A DNA stretch of 64,000 nucleotides, from the NCBI GenBank assembly GCA_963070105.1, contig OY718805.1, positions 5,886,001-5,950,000 of the forward strand, given 5' to 3'. Numbering within the stretch: position 1 is the stretch's first letter; each line of letters begins with the position of its first letter. Origin of the DNA: Litomosoides sigmodontis. Lineage: Eukaryota > Nematoda > Chromadorea > Rhabditida > Onchocercidae. Below, piece after piece: positions 50,353-61,600 of the stretch. The notes under the pieces were generated by a model. That model made no database searches and was not told where the DNA came from. It saw nothing but the letters and a program-made list of their open reading frames with translations. A program made the position numbers and the translations under genes.

Positions 50353-50354
50353 AT

Positions 50355-53300
50355 GGTGGTGATGATGAACGACACCACAGTATGCGCACTGTTATTCAGT
50401 CTTTTCTATTTTCAAGCAACAACTGCTTTCTGATTTCACGCAATGATTTCATGCAAAAATTCTCTCAATTTCGGTGCTTTGTGTTACAATATCGATTCTC
50501 CACTGAGTGTCAGTGGCCGTCAGCCTTTTAAAACCATTTGAGAACTGTTTTTTAATCGAAGAAAAAGTTGAATAAAATGTAGGAAATTCCTGCATTCATC
50601 CTCACAGTAGGAAAGATCAGACCCCAATGTAACGCTTATCATTGCAGTAAAACGCCGAGGTAATAATTCATTATTGTTATGCTTCTTCTTCTTCTCCTTT
50701 GCTGCTGCGAATATATTTATTCTTTCTTCTTAAATTTCTTATTTTTTCCTCAAATTCCACTTATCCACGCACTTTACAACCATTTATCTATAGATGAAAA
50801 TTTGAGAAGCAATTGATTTTTGTTTTATCATCACATTATCATTATCTATCTTATCATCTGTGGTATTTGCATAGAACGCTGTTTTGCTTTCCCCTCCAAA
50901 TAGCGCCTTTTATGTCCTAAAAAGAGTTTTAAATGTTTGATTACAAAATGAAATTTAACAAAAAGCTGCTTGATAGGAAAGCATGATCAGAATTTCATTT
51001 TTTTTCCTTTATTTCGCCACTGATCAATGACTTATCAAAGACATGGCAGATATCCCTTCGTAATTTCCACATTTATTTATATTAAAAGCAATAAAAAATT
51101 CCCCTTCTCTGCTCTGCTATCAATAGTAGTGACGATTGACCTTTGATTCTCGAAGCTAGAAAAGTTAGATGGAAAATAATAGTGCCAATTGAAGTAATTT
51201 AAAAAATCAAAAAGTGATCTCAAATTTTGAACATTTACTAGAGTTGAAATGAAATGAAGAAATTTCATTTTGTAAAACATTGCATGAAATGCGCCACAAC
51301 CTAACAATCTTCGATTTGTACATTTCCGCATGCGCATGTGACAACAACGTGTTTCCCGGTTTGTTTATATATCATACATATACATATATGATATATGAAC
51401 ATATTCGTTCGCTAACTGAACGCACAACCTGTCGTCTGAAAGTGTGACAGCCAGTTTTTTTCTATTTAATTCAATAATTATCAAAAGAGAAAAGGTTAAA
51501 TTTAGAAAATTTCTTCCACACATTACTTTAGAGGAAAACTGTTTAATTGCGCTCTAATGAGATATCTATAAGTTTATGTATTTTATGGGCAGGCAGATGG
51601 ATGGGGTGGTTATGAATCATTGAAGAATGAATTCCATCTTCTGTGCTGACAAGTAAATATATAACGGTATACCTGAAACATGAACAAATATAACTTTAAT
51701 ATGCAAGAGTATGAGATACGTGACCTGAAGCGTGTAGTTATAGGTAACGGGGAATAGATATGCGTGATGTGGGAGATGCAGTAAGCAGGCTGACGACTTC
51801 ATGCTTTCTTACCTTTCGTATTAAATTCACTTATTGTGTGATATTGTGACATTGAATTAGAGAATTCTGGTTGTTGTAAGGTGGCAAGAACGACGTAATA
51901 CTTGTTGTTCCTCATTCCATTTATATAATTATTTTACAAAAATTTGAAAACTGACAAAACAGAGCAATAATCATTGTATAGACATTTCCGCTGGCTATCT
52001 ACAATAATCATTATTTCGTCCATTTTTTTCATCTGTCTATGTGACGTGAGATATCGGAACTATATGTTGACTCATTTGAAAGCAAATTCAATTTTCAATT
52101 AGCAAAACGTTAGCTACGGTGGTATTGAAGAATTGTACGGTGTAAAAGGAACTTATTCCACACTGTTCTAGAAGGATGAGAAATGAGGTGAACAAAGCAT
52201 ATTTGAGCTTGTGTTGCCTGTTCTAAAGAACAAAACTTCATGTCACTCCGCAATTTCATATTTCGGTCCAATTTAAATAATATTTAATGACAATGAAAAT
52301 CAGAAAATCGCAATGATTGCGAAGTTGTGTTATATGGAACATTTCACTTTATGCAACACACTAACGCTATTCAAATGCTACAACGCTTAAGTAACTTTTA
52401 GACTGATTGACAGCTGAAATTGTAATGTGCAATTATGAACGCAAAAATTAAAAATTTAAAATGATTCCGGGTGGTACGTAATTTAGCGCAGCACTGATAA
52501 CAAACGAAATCGCTAGAGAAGAAATAATTATTTGATCAATTCTTCAGAAATCGTTAAATACCTATTGTTTGATCCATGAAATTATTTTGCTAAATTTACA
52601 ATTAGTATCATTGATTAACTAATTTAGTATATATTTTATTCAAGTTGGCAATGTAAGAATTTCCTTAACTTTAAATTTGGACCAAAAATGAGTGCAAAAA
52701 CTGTTTCATTCACAAGCATTTCACAAATGAATCATAATTTTCGAAGTGAAAAGTCATTAGTGAAATTGATGAAAGTGAATGAAATTTTGCTATCGGTTAT
52801 TATCATCATTCATTGTGTCTGTTAATTGTTATCACCACTGCTTGCGGTCGTTGCTGTCCAGCACGAGCTTTGATGTCGCAGGATGGTCATAAGTTGGAGA
52901 CTATGTAGGCGCACATACATAAATTATTTTATGTATAAAATTTTGGATTTTAATAAGTAATTTTTCAAATTTTTCTTCATCTAATCGACCATTCAGCCAC
53001 CATCGCAACACTATCACCGATCCTTCCGGTCTTTAAATATTGTAATTTCACGTTTTAAATTTTCATTTCTGCCCAAACTAATGCTATTATTACTTACTAT
53101 ACCCACTACTACTGCTGCTATCACTATTATCACAGCGATTTCATCGTTATTATTCTGTTCGATTCGCTGTCTAACGTGATGGTGGTGATAATTTCTTCTG
53201 GGAATTTCTGATAAATCATATTTCATACCAAATCATTCATTCATTCATTTAATTTAATCCTGTTCAAAATCAGGATTGCAGCTCGCCACCGCTGGGCGAC

Positions 53301-56300
53301 TCTTTACCCCCTTTTATCCTCCCGCCTTTATTTTATTCTTTTTCAGCCCCTTCCTTCCTTCGTTTCGAAACGCAATTTTAACTAAATTATTTTCTTCTTT
53401 TCATTTGCTTTTAAAAAGCTCTTATTAATTTGATCGCTTTAAGATCACAGCAATCAATCGTTCCATTTTGTCATTTCGTCGTTTTTTTTTGCCGCTGATT
53501 TTATTTTTTATAAAATTTTTTAAACGACAAACGATTTTCCCTTTTTTTGGTGCTGCCATTAAATTCTTCATTGGCAGCTGCTCCCATTAACTTCTTGCTT
53601 TCAATAAACAATGTTGCATTTTTTACACAATTTTATCGTATTTTGAAAGGCAGATATGCTGTACGATGTGATGACACACGTCTTATTACTTGCAACTACG
53701 CTATGCGTGATAATTAATCATAATTGGGAGAGGAATGAATGGTTATTAGAGAGAGAAATTTCAGAAGCTAACGATATAGCCATCTGCTAACACTACCGAT
53801 GAGTATTTGAGAAAATGTATCTTACTTTGTCTCTTCTTATTTTTCCCATTTTATCATTGTCATTTATCAGTAATTAGCAGTGTTGCATTACCTAAGGTGT
53901 TAGTCGCTGATAATTTATTGGAAACGTAAGCTTAAACAATTAGTTGAAATAGTTGAAGAAAAATGTTGGAAAAAACTAGTTGTTACAAACCTGCGCTCTT
54001 TAGTTTTTTGCTTTTCTTTTTGTAAATTAAACAATAAAATGCGAAACCTTCAAATTAATATATTGCACAGGTTGTTTTCCAGTTCTTTTGAGCAACTGAA
54101 AGGACATCATTCGTATATTTGTATTTGCTGAGGTTAGACAATACCTGCTGCTTAAAGATTGCTGTGAAATGAGGACATCAATTTTTATTCGCTTTTTTTG
54201 AGTGTCAAATTATTCGCTTTTAAAATTTTTCGCATTTATTGTGAACTTCCAAATTTTTTTTTTGCTTTTTTTCACAATCAGGCTGTTCTATCGATAATGA
54301 AATTTTCCTGAATGGTTTATTCATCGGATAACTTATATTTCTTGCATTTCACTTCACACAACATCAATTGTTATGACTCAATCGTAGGAAAAAAGGAGTG
54401 GAAACTATTCAGATTTAAATGAAGCGAGTGGAAAAAACTGCAAAATTACAGTGAAATATTAGATTAACGTTAAATTTACTTTTCAATTTCAAAAAGTCCT
54501 TTGCGCTATTACAATTAGTTGATTTTTTTCAAAATTGAAAAAGGATGCAATTGGAAGTGGTAAGTGAGTGGAAAATATTTAAAATAATTTACATCCTGAG
54601 AACCGTTTTATTCAACTGTTTGAACAAAATTTTAATTTATTTACATTGCTGAAAACCACTGCGTGTATATGTGTGTGTATGCATGTATGTTCACGTTTGT
54701 ATGTCAGTGCATGCAAAGAAAACATCACTTTTTTGTTGATACTCTTCCACACCCCCGCCCAGCCGCACTCCGAGTGTTCTTGTACTGACATTTCTTCACT
54801 TTGTGCATTGCTGCGAGAAGCTCCTGCAGTTGCAATAGTGCAGGACGCATTTGTCGAAAATTAATTAATTTTTCAATTCCTCCTGAAATTAATTGACATT
54901 ATACATTTCCGTTTCATTCATTTCCAAATTTCGAACAAACTCCTTCAACGATTCGAAAAAAAATTGCGATTTCTGTTTTGATTTTTTAATTTCCGTTCGA
55001 AATTTAAGAATTTACTAGTGAAACTTGAAAAGTACAAAGTACATGATAATTTTTTCAAATGTCATTTTAATTGATTATATTATATTTCATCTTTTACGAA
55101 ATGATCATTCTAGCACCTATCAATTACATCATATTTCTCTTTCTCTCTCTCTCTCCCTGTCTTAGTAAATGATGACTGTAGCGTGTGTGGGAGTGTGGTA
55201 GCGCGTGATAAGGAACAATTCCAAATCCATCAGAGACAGTGAAATAAAAACTAAGCAAACCTTTCAGCGACGCTCAAATTCTGATAGAATTAACTTCGGC
55301 AGTTAATTGCCCATAATAGTCCATGAGCGATTTGAAATTCAAGCAATCCTCCGTTGGGAGAGACGATGTCGCGGTGCGGAGATGAGCGGCTTCTCTTGCG
55401 ACATCCATTTCTCCTCGTCGTTCAGAATGATCTACGCGGGAAGCTTCCTATTACGTTTGCGTTAGTGAATTGATCTCTCACTTCACCCTTCTCATCCAAC
55501 AATCGTACCGTACCGTCTCCCTTCCTCGAGTACCTTCAATTTCTTTTCCACCACGTCGCCATCAATGTGGAAGATTTTTTTGCTTACAACTTCTTAAGCT
55601 TCTCAATTTTGTAGTCGTCGATTTAATTTAATTAATAGCCCAAGTGCAATCATTCCCCTCCTATCTTCTCGAATATTTAAAATTATTTAAATCCCGTGAA
55701 GTTATAACAGTGCAATCTTTGAGTTATTCGAGGAGCCCAAAAATATTGCCGAAAAGAATTTTTAATCTAAACAAATGTTCCGATTTCAGTAAAAAATTTC
55801 TGCTTTTTGAAATGAAACAATAAAGCAATCATCACCTATTTTTGTAGGAATTGAGTAGACAGATAAGACTTTCGTGCATGTTCTTTTTTCTCTTTTTTAA
55901 TCGTTTTGAGAAACTAACAAAGACTGCGATCGAGAAGGGTCATCGATTTGCAAGTTGTGAGGATAAAACAACGGTGCTGCATGTTTGCATGATTGTGCAA
56001 CGTGCAGGAATTTTCGCTGTTTGTTAGTGAATTTGCAGAAAATAACTTTGCTTGTCACTCTTCTCATAAAAGTAATACAGTGTTTATCGGTGGAACAAAA
56101 AAGCGTTTGTACAACAAAAATTGTTGCACGTTAATTCGTTTCTATTTTCCGCTACTTAATTTCTATTACCAATTTCAAGACATGGAAGAGGTTGCACTTT
56201 TTATTAATTTCTAACTTTACGTCTGAAGCACTAAAGTAAGTCACTGTTACGGAAAAGTAAAAGAGAAAAAGGAAGATGAAAACGGGCAACAAGCACCGTA

Positions 56301-56799
56301 ACACGTACAAGCCGTGCATATATAAGCAAACTATTATTTCTTGTCAAGCCTTTTTTCTTTTATTAATTTCACTTCCATCGTCATCATATTCAAATCGTTT
56401 CCATTCCCATTTTTAGCCATAAACCGAGCAGTGCACACGAATTAATGATTCTGTACATTGTACCCCGTGCCGTCGCTACCGCTAATCTTCATTAATATTC
56501 CGAATTCATTCGATAAATTTGTTAAATTTTGCGTTTTTCAGGGTGTGTCCGGAATCAACAACAATCGAGCTTTCTTCTGGAATTTTTGAGGTAAATATTG
56601 CACTGCAATACACTGGGAACTTGAAAAAAACGAAACATGATGAGCTCTGAGCGCTACCATTATATTCAAGTTATTTTTCATTTTCCATGCAACATCGCTT
56701 CTAATGATTTGTCATTTTCTGCCAATTTGAGATTACCTCTTCTCTTCATCATTCTACTTAGTTTGTCAGTCCTCCCACTCTCAACCATCTAACCTCACC
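50355..56799. other. No gene firmly supported
   Basis: AT-rich DNA; a GC-richer island lies at 55320-55560. A 44-codon minus frame (55408-55274, with TATSSLPTEDCLNFKSLMDY) lies in that island and could be an exon. Small palindrome at about 51368-51398 (ATATCATA...TATGATAT). Simple ACT/ATC repeats at 53095-53145. Confidence 0.4.
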
Positions 56800-57198
56800 T
56801 CACTCAGTAGAATAGAATGGATGACCGTTCGGTAGAATTTTGGTGACTGTTCGCACTGCTACTGACCCTTGTGAATTGGTTAACGTAAGCAGTCCGAACG
56901 AATTCGTTAACACACGGAAGTGCAGTTGCCAGTTGCTTGTTTCATCGGTTGCTGAACCGTTCCCGAGTTTCTCCTGTGGGAGTGATATGAGCAGTAATTG
57001 GAACGACCGTTCCAAATCGATATCAGTGGGTGTTAAGCGACAGTATTTCCATTGCAAGTATCGCAGGAGCGCCAATGTTGGAGTGCACTCACCTGAGGCG
57101 AAGTACCGAACTGATACCTTTTCTTTGTCACCAATTTCCTTCCCACGCCATCCCATCCCACCTATAGGAAGAGGAAGCAACCAGCATAGTTGACGCAT
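56800..57198 (-). CDS. Candidate 132-codon open frame
   Basis: ATG 57198, TGA 56800, in a segment much richer in GC than its surroundings. The central part reads like a protein (TLALLRYLQWKYCRLTPTD, ERSFQLLLISLPQEKLG, NWQLHFRVLTNSFGLLTLTN). A possible acceptor (CTATAG) about 37 bases after the ATG may mark the true exon start. The plus strand also holds a 117-codon frame here, with a good donor (AAC/GTAAGC near 56885), so strand is not certain. Function unknown. Confidence 0.35.
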   Translation of the reverse strand: MRQLCWLLPLPIGGMGWRGKEIGDKEKVSVRYFASGECTPTLALLRYLQWKYCRLTPTDIDLERSFQLLLISLPQEKLGNGSATDETSNWQLHFRVLTNSFGLLTLTNSQGSVAVRTVTKILPNGHPFYSTE

Positions 57199-57297
57199 AT
57201 CCCCTCCCTTTGCTTCTTTCTGCTCGCCTTAGATAACCACCTCCATATCCCCCTCCTCTGCCCCCACCATCATTACTACCGCTACGATAGTTTAGCG

Positions 57298-57382
57298 ACA
57301 GCAGCAGCAGCAGCAGCAGTAGTAGCAGTAGTAGTAGTAAGTAGCAGTAGTAGCAGTAGTAGTAGTAAGTAGCAGTAGAAGC

Positions 57383-57413
<31 letters not shown>
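57298..57413. repeat. CAG/TAG trinucleotide repeat
   Basis: About six CAG units followed by TAG and CAG units, including a longer repeated block with GTAAGTAG at two places, then about nine TAG. Poly-Leu, poly-Tyr and poly-Ala frames here are repeat artefacts. Confidence 0.95.
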
Positions 57414-57612
57414 ATTCCACCCATAGCCACAGCCACAGCTACTAGCCGCAGAGACAGAATGCGCGCAAAGTAGACAAGCGCCTCCCGAGATATGCGTGCG
57501 ACGAATGAGATGAGATGGATGTGCTGTGTGTGTGTCTATGTGTACGTGCAAGAATGAATGTGTGTGTGTGTAATGGTGTTGTCTTTAAATGTTAAGTGAG
57601 ATATGCACGTAA

Positions 57613-57987
57613 TTAGAAGAGATTGTCTTCTATGGAGAAGCTGTGTGGGGAGGAGTGGAGGATGTGAGAAGAAGGAAGGATAGTTCCTCCAGGGCGAGAA
57701 AGGATAAGGGAATGGAGCGGGCGTTCCCCTCCTCCTTCCCTTCTCTTTCCACTCTCGGGATAAGTTACAGTAACATGGCGACGTGTATATAACTCATCAT
57801 GGCCATTACTAGTAGTAGTGGATAGGCGGTAGTTGGTAAGCGGTGGTGGCACAACGATGCTACCGCTCATTGTTCCATGCTCATATCGTTTGAATAAAAC
57901 ACATTCCCGCATTTTCTGCTCTCGAACAACTTGAGGAAATTCTCCGCAAGTGATTATGTTTAGCAGACGAAGTTGTGCTATCATCAC
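57613..57987 (-). CDS. Candidate 124-codon open frame
   Basis: ATG 57987, TAA 57613. Mixed, charged composition (EFPQVVREQKMRECVLFKRY, LSTTTSNGHDELYTRRHVTV, SGKRREGGGERPLHS) and a His/Ser-rich tail. It points away from the zinc-finger gene 640 bases to the right. Together with the frame at 56800-57198 it could be part of one minus-strand gene with the trinucleotide repeat in an intron; this is inference. No family recognised. Confidence 0.38.
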   Translation of the reverse strand: MMIAQLRLLNIITCGEFPQVVREQKMRECVLFKRYEHGTMSGSIVVPPPLTNYRLSTTTSNGHDELYTRRHVTVTYPESGKRREGGGERPLHSLILSRPGGTILPSSHILHSSPHSFSIEDNLF

Positions 57988-58630
57988 CTCTCTTCCGTGC
58001 GTGCTATCCCTTCTTCATTGGTGTGTTCCCTGTTGTACCGATCATTCCCATATTACACCGTCAATCTGTCATTTGCATTTTTTCCTTCTTTCTCATTTTC
58101 GAAAATCATTTTTTAATTCCGACGAGGCAGAATTTTTCCCCTCTATGCCCGCTCTCTTCAGAGAGAACAACTCAATTACCATTCTATCATATCTATACCA
58201 TCCATAACCAGTTAGTATTGCTGTTTTACTGATAAGCGCAGATTTGTGGCGAATTATGATGCATAGTTATTATCACTATGATATGATGAATGAAGAAGCT
58301 GAAAGCTGAACGTGAAATTGTTCCAATTTCAAGTCAATTTGGAGATGGAGCTGACTGTGCTCTTCAGAGAGTGGTACTTTGATTTTGATTTTGTTATTCG
58401 TAGAGTGAAAAGATGTTCACGCCATTTCGCAGATTATCTCACCTATTTTTCTTCTCTATTTAGATCAAAAAACGCTCCGTCTTTCTACTTCTAACTTCTC
58501 TCATATCACCAATCACACGATCCTCTTGCTTGGCGGTTTTTAGAAAAAGGAGAAAGTTGAAAGTGCGCATTTGCTATTTCATTTCTGACATTGGTGGACT
58601 TTAGAGAAAGTTGCAGAATAGCAGTGTCAT
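57988..58630. promoter_or_regulatory. Upstream region of the zinc-finger gene
   Basis: No coding sequence supported. TTTTTAG at about 58539-58545, 85 bases before the ATG, is a possible splice or spliced-leader acceptor. No TATA box or other core element is identifiable with confidence. Confidence 0.35.
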
Positions 58631-61600
58631 ATGATGATGCCATCGAGTTTGGGTGGCGATAATGGAAGTGCGAAACACCACCAACAGCTCATGCAATCTG
58701 CATCATTGCTACCTTCACCTTACAATTTCCTACCATCAGTTTTTGCCAATGCTCAGTTGGAAATGCCATTATTCCAACCTACCGAATCGGTCTGTTTCGA
58801 TATTTCAACCTGTTTGGAATCGGTCTGTTTCGATATTTTCAACCTGTCTATTTGGAATTAGGAAAATACTCGCAGAGATCGTATTTCAGAATTTGGGAGC
58901 CATGTATCTGAGCCAGTTGGCTGCAGCGGCAGTTTTAAATCAGGGTCAGAACGGTAGCAACGGTAGGACCATAAGCGAGCCACAGGAGGAAGTCACTGGT
59001 GAGAATAATAAAGCAGAAACGGCAGCATCCATTTCATCCGAGGTGGCGACCTCGTCGTGTGGAGCTGAGTCACCTCTTTCACCCAGGCCGTTTGGTACTG
59101 CAGAACGAGAAATGGACTCGTCGAACGAACGGAATTCTGCAGATAACGCTGCGCTGAGGTTTTGCCTTCATTTCTGTTCCATCCTTGCGTCAATAAATCT
59201 CAGTTAAAAGAGGAAAATTTCAATTTGAATTGTGTTCATTTTAGCCCAACGAAAGTGAATACTGAAGATATAGCTGTGGCAGAGAATGAAAATTTGCAGC
59301 CTTCATCTGCATCGGAATTAGAGCAATTTGATCTTTCAAAATGGATCTCTGATTTCTTCCCAGGATTACCAAATAATATCTCTGCTCTGTAAGCTTTCGA
59401 AAAGTTAATACACAAAAATATTTTATGAATATTTTTATAAGGTATTGTTGTGGAATTCCAGAAACATGGCTGCCCTAGCACAACGAATGCCACCGATGCT
59501 TGAGCAGATGCAGTTGATGAGTCAGTATTTCTCGCCTGGAACAGTTGAGGATTCCCTACGAGTTCTAGCAGCACTTAGCAGTAACAGCGGTTCCGCGGGT
59601 ACGGTCCCATCAGCGGATTGCAGCCCGGGCTCAATCCTCAATTCACCATTTGCTAGTAGTGGTGGTCATTCGAAGGTAAATCCGTGCTGCTTTCTAATTA
59701 AAACAAAAATCCAGGCTTCTTTTGTCTTCTAAGTGGCATTTCAAAGGAACCCTGTTCTTCAACTTTCCAGGATACCTATTGCGAGATATGTGACAAGAAT
59801 TTTTGCAATCGCTACTTTCTTCGAACACATAAGTGGAAAAAACACGGCATTTCATTTCCGGGGAAAAATTCACCGTCTGAAGGCAATGTAACATCGTTAT
59901 CGTCACGTTAGTTAGTTTTGTACTTGCAACTGCAAACTGATGCATTTTAATTGCTTAATGCGGGATAATTTATGCATAAATAAATGAATCTGACATGAAA
60001 GGGAAGCAGTTCGGTAGTCAAGTTGCTTTATTTTTTTTTCACGTTGGTATCTGCTGAATTGAGGATTGGGTTATCGGATTATTCATCAAGAATTTAGATC
60101 GATTGTGATTCTTCATTTCATCTTATCAACTGAACGGATGATTGTTTTAGCAACGGTTTCACAAAATCTTCCTTTGGATTTGCCAACTACCTCGACAGGA
60201 GTGAATCTTAGTCCAGCTGAGTTTATTGCCGCACTTTGCAATCAGAATGTGCTAGAAGCTTCACAGATATCTCCTTCAAAAGTCACTTCATCTCAACCGA
60301 CCTCTGTTATCGTCAATTGCTTGTCTAGCGCAGACTCGTCACCGGTGAAGCGAGCGAGAGGGACTGACGAGGGAAGTAAAGATGACGAATTGCTCGGTGC
60401 AGCCAGGTAAATTGTTTTTTTTTGATGCGAGTGTCTGTACTCATGCCATCTTTATTTCTCATTGGTTTGGTAAAATAATCCTGAGGAGTGTAATTTATAG
60501 GCCGGAAAGTGTCAGGATTGATGAAGAAACATTTGCAAATGCCGCCAATCAGTTACCAAACACGGGTGATTTATTTGCTATGATCGCTCGTCAGGCTCAA
60601 GAGAACGCCATCGCTCAAGAATTGCTATCATCACTTAAAGCTGAGGGGATACAAGTGCAGCAACAATCGTGAGCTATTATTGTTGATTTTATATGGCACC
60701 TATGAAGGTCTATTTTAATGCATTTTTAATGCCTTACTACTTCTGAAGTTCTGCGAGGAATCAAACTTCATTTCAGATCACCGTCAAAACATTCGACAAC
60801 CAGCAAAGAAGCATGCGAAATGTGTGGACAGGAGTGCGATAGTCGAGCCAGTCTGCAACATCACCTGTTATTGCAACATAATATCTTGAATAGTTTTTTT
60901 AACTCATTTAATTTACTGTCTCCACTGGGTCAATTACAGCCACAACAGCAGCAATCACAGAAACAACAGAGCAATCAGGGTAATGATGGAGAGCGACCTC
61001 ATAATTCAGCAGTTACACCAGGAATAGTTACATCACCCGGCGGTGTTGTATGCCTTTTTTTTATTTTTCATTTGAAATTCAATATTGTTTTTGAACTCTT
61101 TAACATTATTCACTGGCAGAAAAAATATTTTATTTGCTTCAGTCACGACAGCCGAAAAAGCAGTATACAACAACAGGCAAGAATTACTGTGATGTTTGCA
61201 ACAAAGAAGTATGTAACAAATACTTCCTTCGAACGCATATGCTCAAAATGCACGGCATTGTCATTGATGAGCATAAAACAATCATTGCAAATATCGATAC
61301 TTTAGAGAAGGAGAAGTCTGGCACGATTGCTTTCCGGTATTTATTCTAACTGAAATTTAGGAGGAGATTAATTTTCTAAATATCACAAGTTTTATTGTGA
61401 GAGTAACTAAAGGCAGTAATTTTATGGGAGAAAAAGCGGTAGAAGTAGTTTGTTTGTTTTTAAAGGCATATTGAACTCGTCGTTCGAATTTTGGTTGCGG
61501 ACAGTGTTGTAAAAAAAGTGGAATTTGTCTTCTTTCAGCTGTGATATTTGTAACACAAATGTAGGACAGACTCGTGAATCTCTGAAGCAACACAAGCAGG

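Noticed and set aside
57128..57551. Poly-Thr, poly-Leu, poly-Tyr and poly-Ala frames
   Set aside because: All are readings of the CAG/TAG repeat; TAG in one strand frame shows it is not maintained as coding.
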